Below, piece after piece: positions 26,145-33,844 of a DNA stretch of 64,000 bases. The DNA is from GCA-2708415 sp964351905 (GTDB lineage: Bacteria; Pseudomonadota; Alphaproteobacteria; Micavibrionales; Micavibrionaceae): assembly GCA_964351905.1 (NCBI GenBank), contig CAYGPG010000004.1, positions 44,527 to 108,526 of the forward strand. The letters are read 5' to 3'. The position numbers and the translations under genes are program-made. Every line of letters starts with the position of its first letter. Position 1 is the stretch's first letter. A model generated the notes under the pieces. That model was given only the letters and a program-made list of their open reading frames with translations, did no database searches and was not told the DNA's origin.

Positions 26145-26795
26145 TTATTCCGATTGTACCATATCACGCTCTAGCCCTTGCAGAGAAACGTTTCTAACAC
26201 CTGCCGCCTGCCCTTCAACAATAACGGCTTCGCGGCGCGCTGCACGTTCTGACATCCCCGCATTACCTTGTAAATCAGAAGGACGGGCTATTTGTTGTGC
26301 GAATACGGTTTCCACACTACATCCAAATTCATAACCATCAATAAAGCGTCCTGTTTTATTCGTATCTAAACCGGGCATTTTATCACATGAGGATGGCGCT
26401 TGCGCACGAAGCATATCATACGTCACCATTAAAGACGGCTTTCCATCAGGAACAGCTAATGTTTGCGTCACAATATCTGTTACACCCTTTTTCTGTAGAG
26501 CCATTTTAATATCTTTTAAATCATGCAACGCGGCCATTGCCGTATAATCTATAGATTCTGGATCATATGTTAATGTTAAGTCGAGCGGACCATTCGCCTT
26601 TTTATCATATTGATTAGCCAAAGCATCAAGAACGTTTTCGTTAACATTACTCATAGGAATTTGCTCAACCACAGATTCATGTGCCAGCTCCACACGTGCA
26701 TCATTCATCGTAGACGGGGTATGTTGTAAGGCACAGGCTCCTAACATAAATGTACAAAGAAGTAATAAGGATAGTTTCATTGTTATTTTTTGCAT
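26145..26795 (-). CDS. cpaD: Pilus assembly lipoprotein CpaD
   Basis: 216 residues. A signal peptide ends in the lipobox FMLGAC. The rest fits the CpaD family: paired beta strands (DLTLTYDPESIDY), a central stretch with MVTYDMLRAQAPSSCDKM, then FGCSVETVFAQQIARPSDLQG, the most conserved part. CpaD is thought to assist the CpaC secretin in the outer membrane. It lies between cpaC and cpaE. Confidence 0.9.
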   Translation of the reverse strand: MQKITMKLSLLLLCTFMLGACALQHTPSTMNDARVELAHESVVEQIPMSNVNENVLDALANQYDKKANGPLDLTLTYDPESIDYTAMAALHDLKDIKMALQKKGVTDIVTQTLAVPDGKPSLMVTYDMLRAQAPSSCDKMPGLDTNKTGRFIDGYEFGCSVETVFAQQIARPSDLQGNAGMSERAARREAVIVEGQAAGVRNVSLQGLERDMVQSE

Positions 26796-26810
26796 TATCT
26801 CTATCTTTCT

Positions 26811-28367
26811 TTAATCAAGCATATAGCCAAATTCATTTGCATTTAGTGGAAGATTTTCTATCTTCTTATCTCCGTAAACGCGTCTTAAATTATTTGTAAA
26901 AACTTCATCCGTTTTGCTGTCTTGGCGGCTTGGTTTATAAGGCGTATCCGTAACGCTACCATCATAAGAAACAACATCTTGCGGCGTGATCGCACCAAAG
27001 TTTCCATCCACACCCTCTTGCGTATAAGTTGGCTGTGTATGAACGGGCAGTGTCGATGGCGCTTGTGCTGATCTATTGTTCGCAAACGGCTTCACAAGGT
27101 AAGGCGTAATCATCACAACAACTTCTGATTCATTACGACTGAACGTGTCCGACTTGATCAAATCTCCAACAACAGGGATATCACCAACTCCTGGAAGTTG
27201 ACTTAACCCAGAAACAGATTCAGATTGAATAAGACCTGCAATCATCAATGTTCCACCACTTGGTAATTCAACTGTTGTTTCTGCACGACGGACATTAAAT
27301 GTTGGAACACTAATGCCTTGAAGCTGTAAATTTTGGTCAAACGTTGCGTTCGACACTTCTGTTGTTAACTGAAGACTAATACGCTCTTCTGAGAGAACAG
27401 TAGGAATGAAATTTAAAGAAACCCCAAATGGCTTGAATTCATAAACCAAGTTTCCGTTATCATCCAATTGCGTTGGGATAGGAAATTCACCCCCCGCTAG
27501 GAATCCAGCTTGCTCACCAGAAATAGATGTTAAGTTCGGCTCAGCCAAGGTATTTAAAATCCCCTCTTGCTCCAAAGCGCGGGCAAGGAAGTTTAAGTTA
27601 CCAAAATCACCAGAGCTATAATTTAAAGAGGCCACCCCTAATTGTGTTGGGTTTGTAAGACCTAAAGATGTCGCGGTTGCAAATGTTGCGCCCAAATCAC
27701 CAATACCAGCACCACCAAGACTATCTAGCTCAAGACCAAGATCTTTAAGGGCACTTCTTGAGACTTCTACAATTTTTACGCGGAGCATCACTTGTTGTTC
27801 ACCACGCACACTCATCATGTTCACAACAATATTATCTGTGTTAACAGTGGTTCCTTGCGCATCGGAGGCATAGCGACCAACTAGGTTCACAATACTATTT
27901 GCTATTTCTGGGTTTGAGACTTTACCGGTCAAAACAACTTGATCTGTTAAAGCTTTTATTTTTACATCTTCGCTTGGGTATAGCTCATTTACAACACTGC
28001 TGAGGCGTTCAGTATCCATTTGAACATGAATATTTATTTTCTTAATAATGTCGCCATTTGAATCCAAAGCCATAATATTGGTATCACCCAAATTAGACCC
28101 CACAACGTAAAGACGGTTTGATTTTACCGCCATCACATCAACGATAGAAGGATTTGCCACAAGAACATCTGCAATATCATCCCCAATATTGATCATTTCA
28201 GCCTTACCCAACATCACTGTGATATTGGGGGAACGTTCCGCTCCTAGCATGTCAATATTGGCTTTATCAGCCTTGGCTATACTTAAAGAACCCACCATAA
28301 AAGCGCCTGCACATAAAAGCCCAACAACAAAAACAACTACATTCTTTTTAATAGATTTATATCTCAT
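26811..28367 (-). CDS. cpaC: Tad outer-membrane secretin CpaC/RcpA
   Basis: 518 residues. Signal peptide, then the N-terminal domain (MLGKAEMINIGDDIADVLVANPSIVDV in pieces), a BON-like region with VVLTGKVSNPEIANSIV, and the secretin domain from about residue 190 with LRVKIVEVSRSALKDLGL, a VPTFNVRRAETTVELPSGGTLMIAGL strand set (in pieces) and QLPGVGDIPVVGDLIKS. It forms the outer-membrane ring through which the pilus passes. A ~90-residue Pro/Gln/Asp-rich tail follows the secretin domain. Confidence 0.95.
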   Translation of the reverse strand: MRYKSIKKNVVVFVVGLLCAGAFMVGSLSIAKADKANIDMLGAERSPNITVMLGKAEMINIGDDIADVLVANPSIVDVMAVKSNRLYVVGSNLGDTNIMALDSNGDIIKKINIHVQMDTERLSSVVNELYPSEDVKIKALTDQVVLTGKVSNPEIANSIVNLVGRYASDAQGTTVNTDNIVVNMMSVRGEQQVMLRVKIVEVSRSALKDLGLELDSLGGAGIGDLGATFATATSLGLTNPTQLGVASLNYSSGDFGNLNFLARALEQEGILNTLAEPNLTSISGEQAGFLAGGEFPIPTQLDDNGNLVYEFKPFGVSLNFIPTVLSEERISLQLTTEVSNATFDQNLQLQGISVPTFNVRRAETTVELPSGGTLMIAGLIQSESVSGLSQLPGVGDIPVVGDLIKSDTFSRNESEVVVMITPYLVKPFANNRSAQAPSTLPVHTQPTYTQEGVDGNFGAITPQDVVSYDGSVTDTPYKPSRQDSKTDEVFTNNLRRVYGDKKIENLPLNANEFGYMLD

Positions 28368-28378
28368 GATATTTTCCT

Positions 28379-29377
28379 TTATTCGCTTTCCTCTGCCAAT
28401 TCTCTTAAGGCGCCAGGACCAAATGTTACTGTTGCGGTTGTCCCCTCAATGTCAGAATTTATATCGTTTCCTTCAAGGTCAAAATTTACACCTGAAGATT
28501 TATTTGCGTTTCTTGCTTCCATTTCACGCATTACCGCACCGTTATAAACGCGCACACCAGATGATGTTTCACGTAAACTTGAAAGCTCTGACATTACACG
28601 GCTCATACGCACGTCTGTAGTTGTTCTATCGTTTGGAATAGTTCCGTTATCGCCAATACTGCGCAAGGAAATACCAATGTCACCCATCTCATCAGAAAGC
28701 ATCAATTTCTCTGCATCCTCTGGTTTTACTTCAATTGTTACTGTTGCACTCTTGGCTACTTTTTTCTTATTTTTACTTCCTTCTTCTTCAGCTTCATCAA
28801 CGGCTTTTGTGTCTTCTTTATCAATCGCAAGAACACGAACATTTTCAATGACTGTTTCTGTCGCATAACGATTTACAAGATTTTGAGCATCTGGATTACT
28901 ACGCGCATTAATACGCACACGATATGTCACCATAATATCAATAAAGTCACCAGGACGAATAAGACGATCAGCAATCACATGCTTTTTAACAGAAATTGAA
29001 ACAGCGCGCATTCCGCTTTGAACATTGGCTGAAAGGAAATCACCTTTATCTTCTTCAGTAACAAGGGTCATATGAACAGGCTGGCCTTCAACCAAAGGAC
29101 GAAGAAGCTTACCACTCACTGCCTCTGTTGTTGACTGCTCACCATCGCGAATAATCGCACCAATAAACATTGTCTCTTCCGGCCAAGTTTGCCATTTAAA
29201 ATCTCCCATTTTGATTTCATGACCTGTTTTCAAATCTCTCGCCGCAACTAAAATTTCAACACGCTCCTCTGAAATTTCTTCTGTTTTGGACCCCTTCAAA
29301 CTTGACTGAACAACCAAAGCCACAAGAATTGCGATGAGAAAACCACCCGCTAAAACAATTAAAATATTTTTATTCAT
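28379..29377 (-). CDS. cpaB: Pilus assembly protein CpaB/RcpC
   Basis: 332 residues with an N-terminal membrane anchor (ILIVLAGGFLIAILVALVV). A SAF domain follows (EILVAARDLKTGHEIKMGDF, GKLLRPLVEGQPV). The RcpC domain reads MRAVSISVKKHVIADRLIRPGDFIDIMV (in pieces) and VLAIDKEDTKAVDEAEEE. CpaB stabilises the Tad secretin. It follows cpaA by 27 bases and precedes cpaC by 11. Confidence 0.93.
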   Translation of the reverse strand: MNKNILIVLAGGFLIAILVALVVQSSLKGSKTEEISEERVEILVAARDLKTGHEIKMGDFKWQTWPEETMFIGAIIRDGEQSTTEAVSGKLLRPLVEGQPVHMTLVTEEDKGDFLSANVQSGMRAVSISVKKHVIADRLIRPGDFIDIMVTYRVRINARSNPDAQNLVNRYATETVIENVRVLAIDKEDTKAVDEAEEEGSKNKKKVAKSATVTIEVKPEDAEKLMLSDEMGDIGISLRSIGDNGTIPNDRTTTDVRMSRVMSELSSLRETSSGVRVYNGAVMREMEARNANKSSGVNFDLEGNDINSDIEGTTATVTFGPGALRELAEESE

Positions 29378-29404
29378 TATATAAGTTCCTGTTTATCTAA
29401 CTTT

Positions 29405-29977
29405 TTAATTTTCAGTGAGATCATTTATTGCCTGTGCCATTTCAATAAGAGGTTCTGGAGCAATATAACCAACTTGCCAAAAAGCAATAAGACCGCCTAA
29501 AAAAATCGCCATTCCATATGGGACGTCTTGCCCGCCGTTCTGTGATTTTTCGACCCAACTGCCTTCTTTAACTTTTTCAAACGGCTTGTTCTTTTTCATG
29601 TAAAGCGTTGCCAAACCCAACACACCACCAAAGAGTGACATGAAAAATAAAAATGGTAGTAAGCCTGACAGTCCTGTCCACAAAGCATATACGCTTAATA
29701 ATTTTGAATCTCCACCGCCGATAAGCTTGAGATAAAACATAATGTAAGTAACGCCTAGAACAACGAAGGCCGCAATCAAGTGATTGCCGAGTGATGAGAA
29801 AATTGTAACCTCGGGCGCAAAAAAAGCATGTGCTGCAAATGCAGGAATGAATGCTGCCACGATATAAGCCGCATACAGGTTTGGAATCTTCAGGCGCGTG
29901 ACATCAGACCAAGCAGCCGCTCCTCCAAATCCAAGCGCAATTAGGGCGCAAAATACAACTATAAAGACAAGTATCAT
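29405..29977 (-). CDS. cpaA: Flp prepilin peptidase CpaA/TadV
   Basis: 190 residues, six predicted membrane helices, A24 family. Both catalytic Asp are in place: WSDVTRLKIPN near the N-terminus and GGGDSKLLSVYALW in the middle. It cleaves the Flp prepilin and the TadE/F pseudopilins after Gly. It is the first gene of the cpaA-tadC transcript, downstream of the terminator that ends flp. Confidence 0.93.
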   Translation of the reverse strand: MILVFIVVFCALIALGFGGAAAWSDVTRLKIPNLYAAYIVAAFIPAFAAHAFFAPEVTIFSSLGNHLIAAFVVLGVTYIMFYLKLIGGGDSKLLSVYALWTGLSGLLPFLFFMSLFGGVLGLATLYMKKNKPFEKVKEGSWVEKSQNGGQDVPYGMAIFLGGLIAFWQVGYIAPEPLIEMAQAINDLTEN

Positions 29978-30027
29978 AATTCAGTTTTTTATTTTGAAAG
30001 GCGAAAAAAATATTTCGCGGTAAAGAA

Positions 30028-30092
30028 AATTTTTAAAGAGAAAAAAGAAAGCCTGCGAAGTTTTTAGGTCAACCTGCAAACAGGCTTTCTTT
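30028..30092 (-). terminator. Terminator between flp and cpaA
   Basis: AAAGAAAGCCTG (30044-30055) and CAGGCTTTCTTT (30081-30092) form a 12-base-pair stem with a 25-base loop. The minus strand continues with a T-rich run. It should end most flp transcripts and separate pilin expression from the assembly genes. Confidence 0.75.
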
Positions 30093-30118
30093 AAATTAGT
30101 ACGTATTAGGAATTTTTA

Positions 30119-30307
30119 TTATGAAGCGCCAGCGCCTTCTAATGATGTTCCCATATCTTCGAATAAGGTTGTTAAGTCATCACCAAATGCAAAAACTGCA
30201 GCAGAGATAACAAGAGCAATACCAGCAGCAATCAAACCATATTCAATCGCCGTCGCACCATCTTCATTTTTCATGTAAGCCTGTACATATGTAAGTAATT
30301 TAGTCAT
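30119..30307 (-). CDS. flp: Flp/Fap-family type IVb pilin
   Basis: 62 residues, the major Tad pilin. A 17-residue leader ends NEDG, then ATAIEYGLIAAGIALVISA, the Flp hallmark with Glu +5 and Tyr +6 after cleavage by CpaA. The short C-terminal part is acidic. A strong Shine-Dalgarno (AAGGAG) precedes the ATG. The gene is flanked by terminators on both sides, so it is its own unit. A CtrA-like site lies about 106 bases upstream. Confidence 0.96.
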   Translation of the reverse strand: MTKLLTYVQAYMKNEDGATAIEYGLIAAGIALVISAAVFAFGDDLTTLFEDMGTSLEGAGAS

Positions 30308-30412
30308 AGAGAATTCTCCTTCGTTTCATTTTTAAATTTTGTTATTTGGTGTTTTTTCCTTCGAAAGAAAACGAAGCAACACACCTTAGATACTAGAATA
30401 TATCACATCTTT

Positions 30413-30427
30413 TTAAGGGGTAGTTAA
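30413..30427. promoter_or_regulatory. CtrA-like site upstream of flp
   Basis: TTAA-GGGGTAG-TTAA (TTAA-CTACCCC-TTAA on the coding strand) lies about 106 bases before the flp start. In Caulobacter CtrA directly activates the pilin gene pilA. The 5' leader between this site and flp also holds a small CTTCG/CGAAG hairpin. Confidence 0.6.
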
Positions 30428-30527
30428 TAAAACCTGACATTTTATCTAATTTACGGAAAATAAAGAGGTTTCATGGAATCTTTCATATCAAATTTAGATA
30501 AAATTTTAGAGATAAAGATTCAAAATT

Positions 30528-30561
30528 TAAAAAATAAAAAAGGCGCAAAATCAAATGCGCC
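30528..30561 (-). terminator. Terminator after tadG
   Basis: GGCGCA (30542-30547) and TGCGCC (30556-30561) with a minus-strand T-rich run at 30528-30541. It ends the tadE-tadF-tadG transcript before the flp promoter region. Confidence 0.75.
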
Positions 30562-30583
30562 CTTTTAAAATATTATTTTTGAT

Positions 30584-32026
30584 TTACGATTTAATGTAAA
30601 GGTTACTTAACTCACGCGCGATCTGTTCAAACACATCTTCTAAATCTTCTTGTGTCGGGGCGTCTTTGTAATTACCAGGCGTGGTTGCACAATTTCTAAA
30701 CAATTCCTTTGTATCATCATCAACACCATCATCAAATGTGACAGCATAAATCAAGATACCTTCTGCTTTCATATTAGCGCATGTTTCTGTAAACCTATCA
30801 TCTAAGTCATCAGCATCAATATTATGTTCGTTACTGCGTCCATAAGCCGAATAAACGTTCGACATTGTATTAATACCATCGGTCATAATCAAAACAACCT
30901 TATCCCATTGCTCATCATCATATTCTGCGCCTTCTATATAGGGCTCTTCTGGTGAAATAACACGCCAGCCCCACGACATACCAAAGTTACCAAGGGTTGC
31001 ACCACTTGCTGTCATATTTTCTGTAGACGCAATAAGGTAATCTTCATCACTTGTGAGGGGTACAATCGGTTGTTGTGGGCAATAAATATTAGGGCCATAA
31101 TAAGCATTATAAAGATCCCCTAACGTACCATCGTAACTGTTTCGGTATAAATAATAGTCATTACCGTTGTAATCATGACGGTACATCTCCCATGGGCCAG
31201 CATGGTCTTCGGTATCAAGCGGATAATCTTCTGCCAAAACGCACCCATGCCATTGACCTTTTTCAGATGTATCATATTCAAGATCGTCTTCATCAATCTC
31301 ATAATCATTACCCGTGTAAGGATTATATCCATTATAATAATCCGCATATACATCTTCAAACGGTGGCACAACAAATTCACTGCCATAATCATCACCTTCA
31401 ATATCAACGCCGAGGCCATAAGGCCCAACATTCACAGAACTTGCATAAGGAACCAATCCCACGCGAACATATTCAGGGTCATCAACACTTTCAAAAAGAA
31501 TAGTAATAAAATTATCCGTGGCCGTGCGTAATGTCTGGATGTTGTTATTTGTGTTCATGGAGCCTGTATTATCCAAAACCATAACAACTTCTAAACCGCG
31601 AACTTCACGTTGCACGGTTGTTGAGGATTGGATATCAACTTCATCATAACCAAAAATACGCATAAACGCAGTATCAAGCCGTGCATCTGCCGTTACCGTT
31701 ATTTCGTCACCAGAAATTTCAACATCAACATTTATCTTACGACCAATACGTCCTTCAGGATAATTGGCCTCCATGAATGCATCAACAATTTCTGCAATTT
31801 CTGTCTCGTCACTATTACCAGAAGCCGCACCCGCCAACGCCGCAGCATCAAGGGCTGCACCTAAACGTGATTTCACCAAATAAGCTTGCGCCATATCAAC
31901 AGAGACACCCGTCGCTCCAACAATTACGGGTATCATTAAACCAAACATGACGGCGACAACACCGCCTTGATGTCTAACAAATTCAAAGAAATTTTTACAA
32001 AGGTTCTTTTTTATTTTTTTTATCAT
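30584..32026 (-). CDS. tadG: TadG-like pilus protein with a von Willebrand A domain
   Basis: 480 residues. The N-terminus has a TadE/G-type membrane segment after GG (GVVAVMFGLMIPVIVGATG). The vWA domain starts at EVVMVLDNTGSMN (MIDAS motif) and ends with ILIYAVTFDDGVDD. An unusually long Tyr/Asp/Asn-rich insert (about residues 220-330) sits within the vWA domain. TadG-type proteins are minor pilus-associated proteins that may act as adhesins. It is third in an operon with two TadE/F pseudopilins. Confidence 0.88.
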   Translation of the reverse strand: MIKKIKKNLCKNFFEFVRHQGGVVAVMFGLMIPVIVGATGVSVDMAQAYLVKSRLGAALDAAALAGAASGNSDETEIAEIVDAFMEANYPEGRIGRKINVDVEISGDEITVTADARLDTAFMRIFGYDEVDIQSSTTVQREVRGLEVVMVLDNTGSMNTNNNIQTLRTATDNFITILFESVDDPEYVRVGLVPYASSVNVGPYGLGVDIEGDDYGSEFVVPPFEDVYADYYNGYNPYTGNDYEIDEDDLEYDTSEKGQWHGCVLAEDYPLDTEDHAGPWEMYRHDYNGNDYYLYRNSYDGTLGDLYNAYYGPNIYCPQQPIVPLTSDEDYLIASTENMTASGATLGNFGMSWGWRVISPEEPYIEGAEYDDEQWDKVVLIMTDGINTMSNVYSAYGRSNEHNIDADDLDDRFTETCANMKAEGILIYAVTFDDGVDDDTKELFRNCATTPGNYKDAPTQEDLEDVFEQIARELSNLYIKS

Positions 32027-32048
32027 TTTATTAAACCTACCTTTATTA

Positions 32049-32603
32049 TTAAATACAGTCTATGCACTGCACCGTTACACTTTTACGTCCGCGTAAATAA
32101 GACACTTCAGTCATATCAAATTGTCCGACCACAAAATCTGTAAAGAATGGTTCATATGCGTAAACAACACTCACGATCACAACGCCTTCGCCTTCACTTC
32201 CTAATCCAACAGAATCATCAACGGCGCCTTCATTTTCATCCATGTTGTCTGTAAAACGCCACAAGACTTCTGGATCACCGTCTTCATCAAAGACGACACT
32301 TACCACATCATATCCAAAAGCGGTCTTATCATAAGGATCTAAGGCTAAGCGCCCCCCTTTAACAATATCATCGACAAGCGCCGTATCAACAAACTCATAA
32401 CGACTTACCAAATCACCAATAACTTGTGATGCTGTGACTGTTTTTTGGTTAATCACAACGCCCTGACCCAAATCATAAATCGCCATCAACATGGAGAATA
32501 AAACAGGGAATAGAATCGCGGTTTCTAACGCAGAAACACCACGTTCATCTTTGATAAAAGATTGAAATTTAAAAAGACGATCTATCTTACCTAATAATTT
32601 CAT
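32049..32603 (-). CDS. TadE/F-type pseudopilin
   Basis: 184 residues. The leader ends DERG, then VSALETAILFPVLFSMLMAIYDLG, a prepilin-peptidase site with Glu +5 followed by a membrane helix. The rest is an exported acidic domain ending with VQCIDC. It overlaps the upstream pseudopilin gene by one base (TAATG), so translation is coupled, and tadG follows after 22 bases. Confidence 0.85.
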   Translation of the reverse strand: MKLLGKIDRLFKFQSFIKDERGVSALETAILFPVLFSMLMAIYDLGQGVVINQKTVTASQVIGDLVSRYEFVDTALVDDIVKGGRLALDPYDKTAFGYDVVSVVFDEDGDPEVLWRFTDNMDENEGAVDDSVGLGSEGEGVVIVSVVYAYEPFFTDFVVGQFDMTEVSYLRGRKSVTVQCIDCI

Positions 32604-33166
32604 TATTCTTCCTCAAATTGATAAGGCTCGGTGCGTAGAACAACAGTCGATAGCATCGTGCGTGTATTTCTAGAATTATTACTCAACATCAATTGGAAAA
32701 GTGGTGTTTTAATCGGATATTGATAAGCCGTGCGGATCATGACAACATCACTCACGCCACCGGCATCAAATTGTTGATCTTCCAAATTTCCATCGTCATC
32801 AAACGTAGGATCAGGAAACTCTTCCGCCTCACCAAAGTCTGCCATTGTCACAACTTGATATTGCAATTCATTACAGGTCATCAATACACTTGCAAAATCA
32901 CAAAGCTCATCACGGAACAAGGCTTCACCGCCACCTTCTTGCACGGCGCCCGTTCTGACTTGGCGCGCTGCACTGGCTGTTGATGCTTCTAAAAGGCTTT
33001 GCGATGTAAACATTAAACCCATCTCAACAATGCCAATGACCATAAAAATAAAGGGGATTCCAACAAGTGCAAATTCCACGGCTGTTGCCCCATCTTCATT
33101 CTCTTTCCAAAGATATGGTTTAACTTGTTTCTTTTTTCGACTAAAAATATTTAGAATTTTAAGCAT
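32603..33166 (-). CDS. tadE: TadE-type pseudopilin
   Basis: 187 residues. A long basic leader ends NEDG, then ATAVEFALVGIPFIFMVIGIVEMG, matching the Flp/TadE cleavage site (Glu +5 then Phe). Two Cys (FRDELCDF and LMTCNEL) could pair outside the cell. It is first in the tadE-tadF-tadG operon, with a CtrA-like site 110 bases upstream. Confidence 0.88.
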   Translation of the reverse strand: MLKILNIFSRKKKQVKPYLWKENEDGATAVEFALVGIPFIFMVIGIVEMGLMFTSQSLLEASTASAARQVRTGAVQEGGGEALFRDELCDFASVLMTCNELQYQVVTMADFGEAEEFPDPTFDDDGNLEDQQFDAGGVSDVVMIRTAYQYPIKTPLFQLMLSNNSRNTRTMLSTVVLRTEPYQFEEE

Positions 33167-33189
33167 ATTTAACTTAAATTCTCCCTAAC

Positions 33190-33238
33190 CCTAAAAAAAT
33201 GAAAGGCACGCCTTAATTTAATCAAGACATGCCCTTTT
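33190..33238 (-). terminator. Terminator after the pseudokinase operon
   Basis: On the minus strand GGGCATGTC pairs with GGCGTGCCT around an AT-rich loop, followed by TTTCATTTTTTT. It lies between the 179-codon membrane gene and tadE. Confidence 0.6.
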
Positions 33239-33275
33239 ATAACATTTATATATAACCAGAATACCATCGAATGAC

Positions 33276-33290
33276 TTAAGGAATTGTTAA
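33276..33290. promoter_or_regulatory. CtrA-like site upstream of tadE
   Basis: TTAA-GGAATTG-TTAA, 110 bases before the tadE start. Confidence 0.55.
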
Positions 33291-33301
33291 AATTCATTTT
33301 T

Positions 33302-33841
33302 TCATTCTTTTTCATCATCACTATTTTCTATATCCGACGAAGATAATATAAACCCGTGAGCATCTAATTCGTATTTTCCATTAACCTTTTCTCCCCAACG
33401 CTCCCTTAATTTTTCTTTTTCTCTTTCAATACGTTCAATATGCAAGCTACTTCGTTTTCTCAATAAGGTTGCAACACCCAACGTCACGGTCCAGTTAATC
33501 AGATAACCTATTGCTGCGATTGAATAAATCACAATAATTGTCTCAGGGTTTTCAAGATAGTTCATAGAGGTGAGCAGAATATTTTCTCCTGTCCACAGTC
33601 CTAATAAGTAAGGAAAACATCCTGCAAAATTCATTGCACCAATGGTGAATGTTTTATTTTTTTCTGCGCTTCGATCCACAATATAAGCCACCAATGTTGG
33701 CAGCATACCAACCAATAAAATAAGTGTTGTTGGCGTAAAAATAATGGCCGCTATAATGGCAAAAAATAGAAAAGAAAAAGATTTGAAACCAACTTTCTTC
33801 TTATTTTTTTTATTTTTTGTCTTAGTATTTTTTTTAGCCAT
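33302..33841 (-). CDS. Small integral membrane protein beside the pseudokinase
   Basis: 179 residues. A very Lys/Asn-rich start (about 20 residues) precedes three or four hydrophobic segments (about 22-55, 66-85, 100-125). Then comes a charged helix (LHIERIEREKEKLRERWGEK) and an acidic tail. No family is recognised. Its start is 3 bases after the stop of the pseudokinase gene, so the two are co-translated and probably act together at the inner membrane. Confidence 0.75.
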   Translation of the reverse strand: MAKKNTKTKNKKNKKKVGFKSFSFLFFAIIAAIIFTPTTLILLVGMLPTLVAYIVDRSAEKNKTFTIGAMNFAGCFPYLLGLWTGENILLTSMNYLENPETIIVIYSIAAIGYLINWTVTLGVATLLRKRSSLHIERIEREKEKLRERWGEKVNGKYELDAHGFILSSSDIENSDDEKE

Positions 33842-33844
33842 TTC

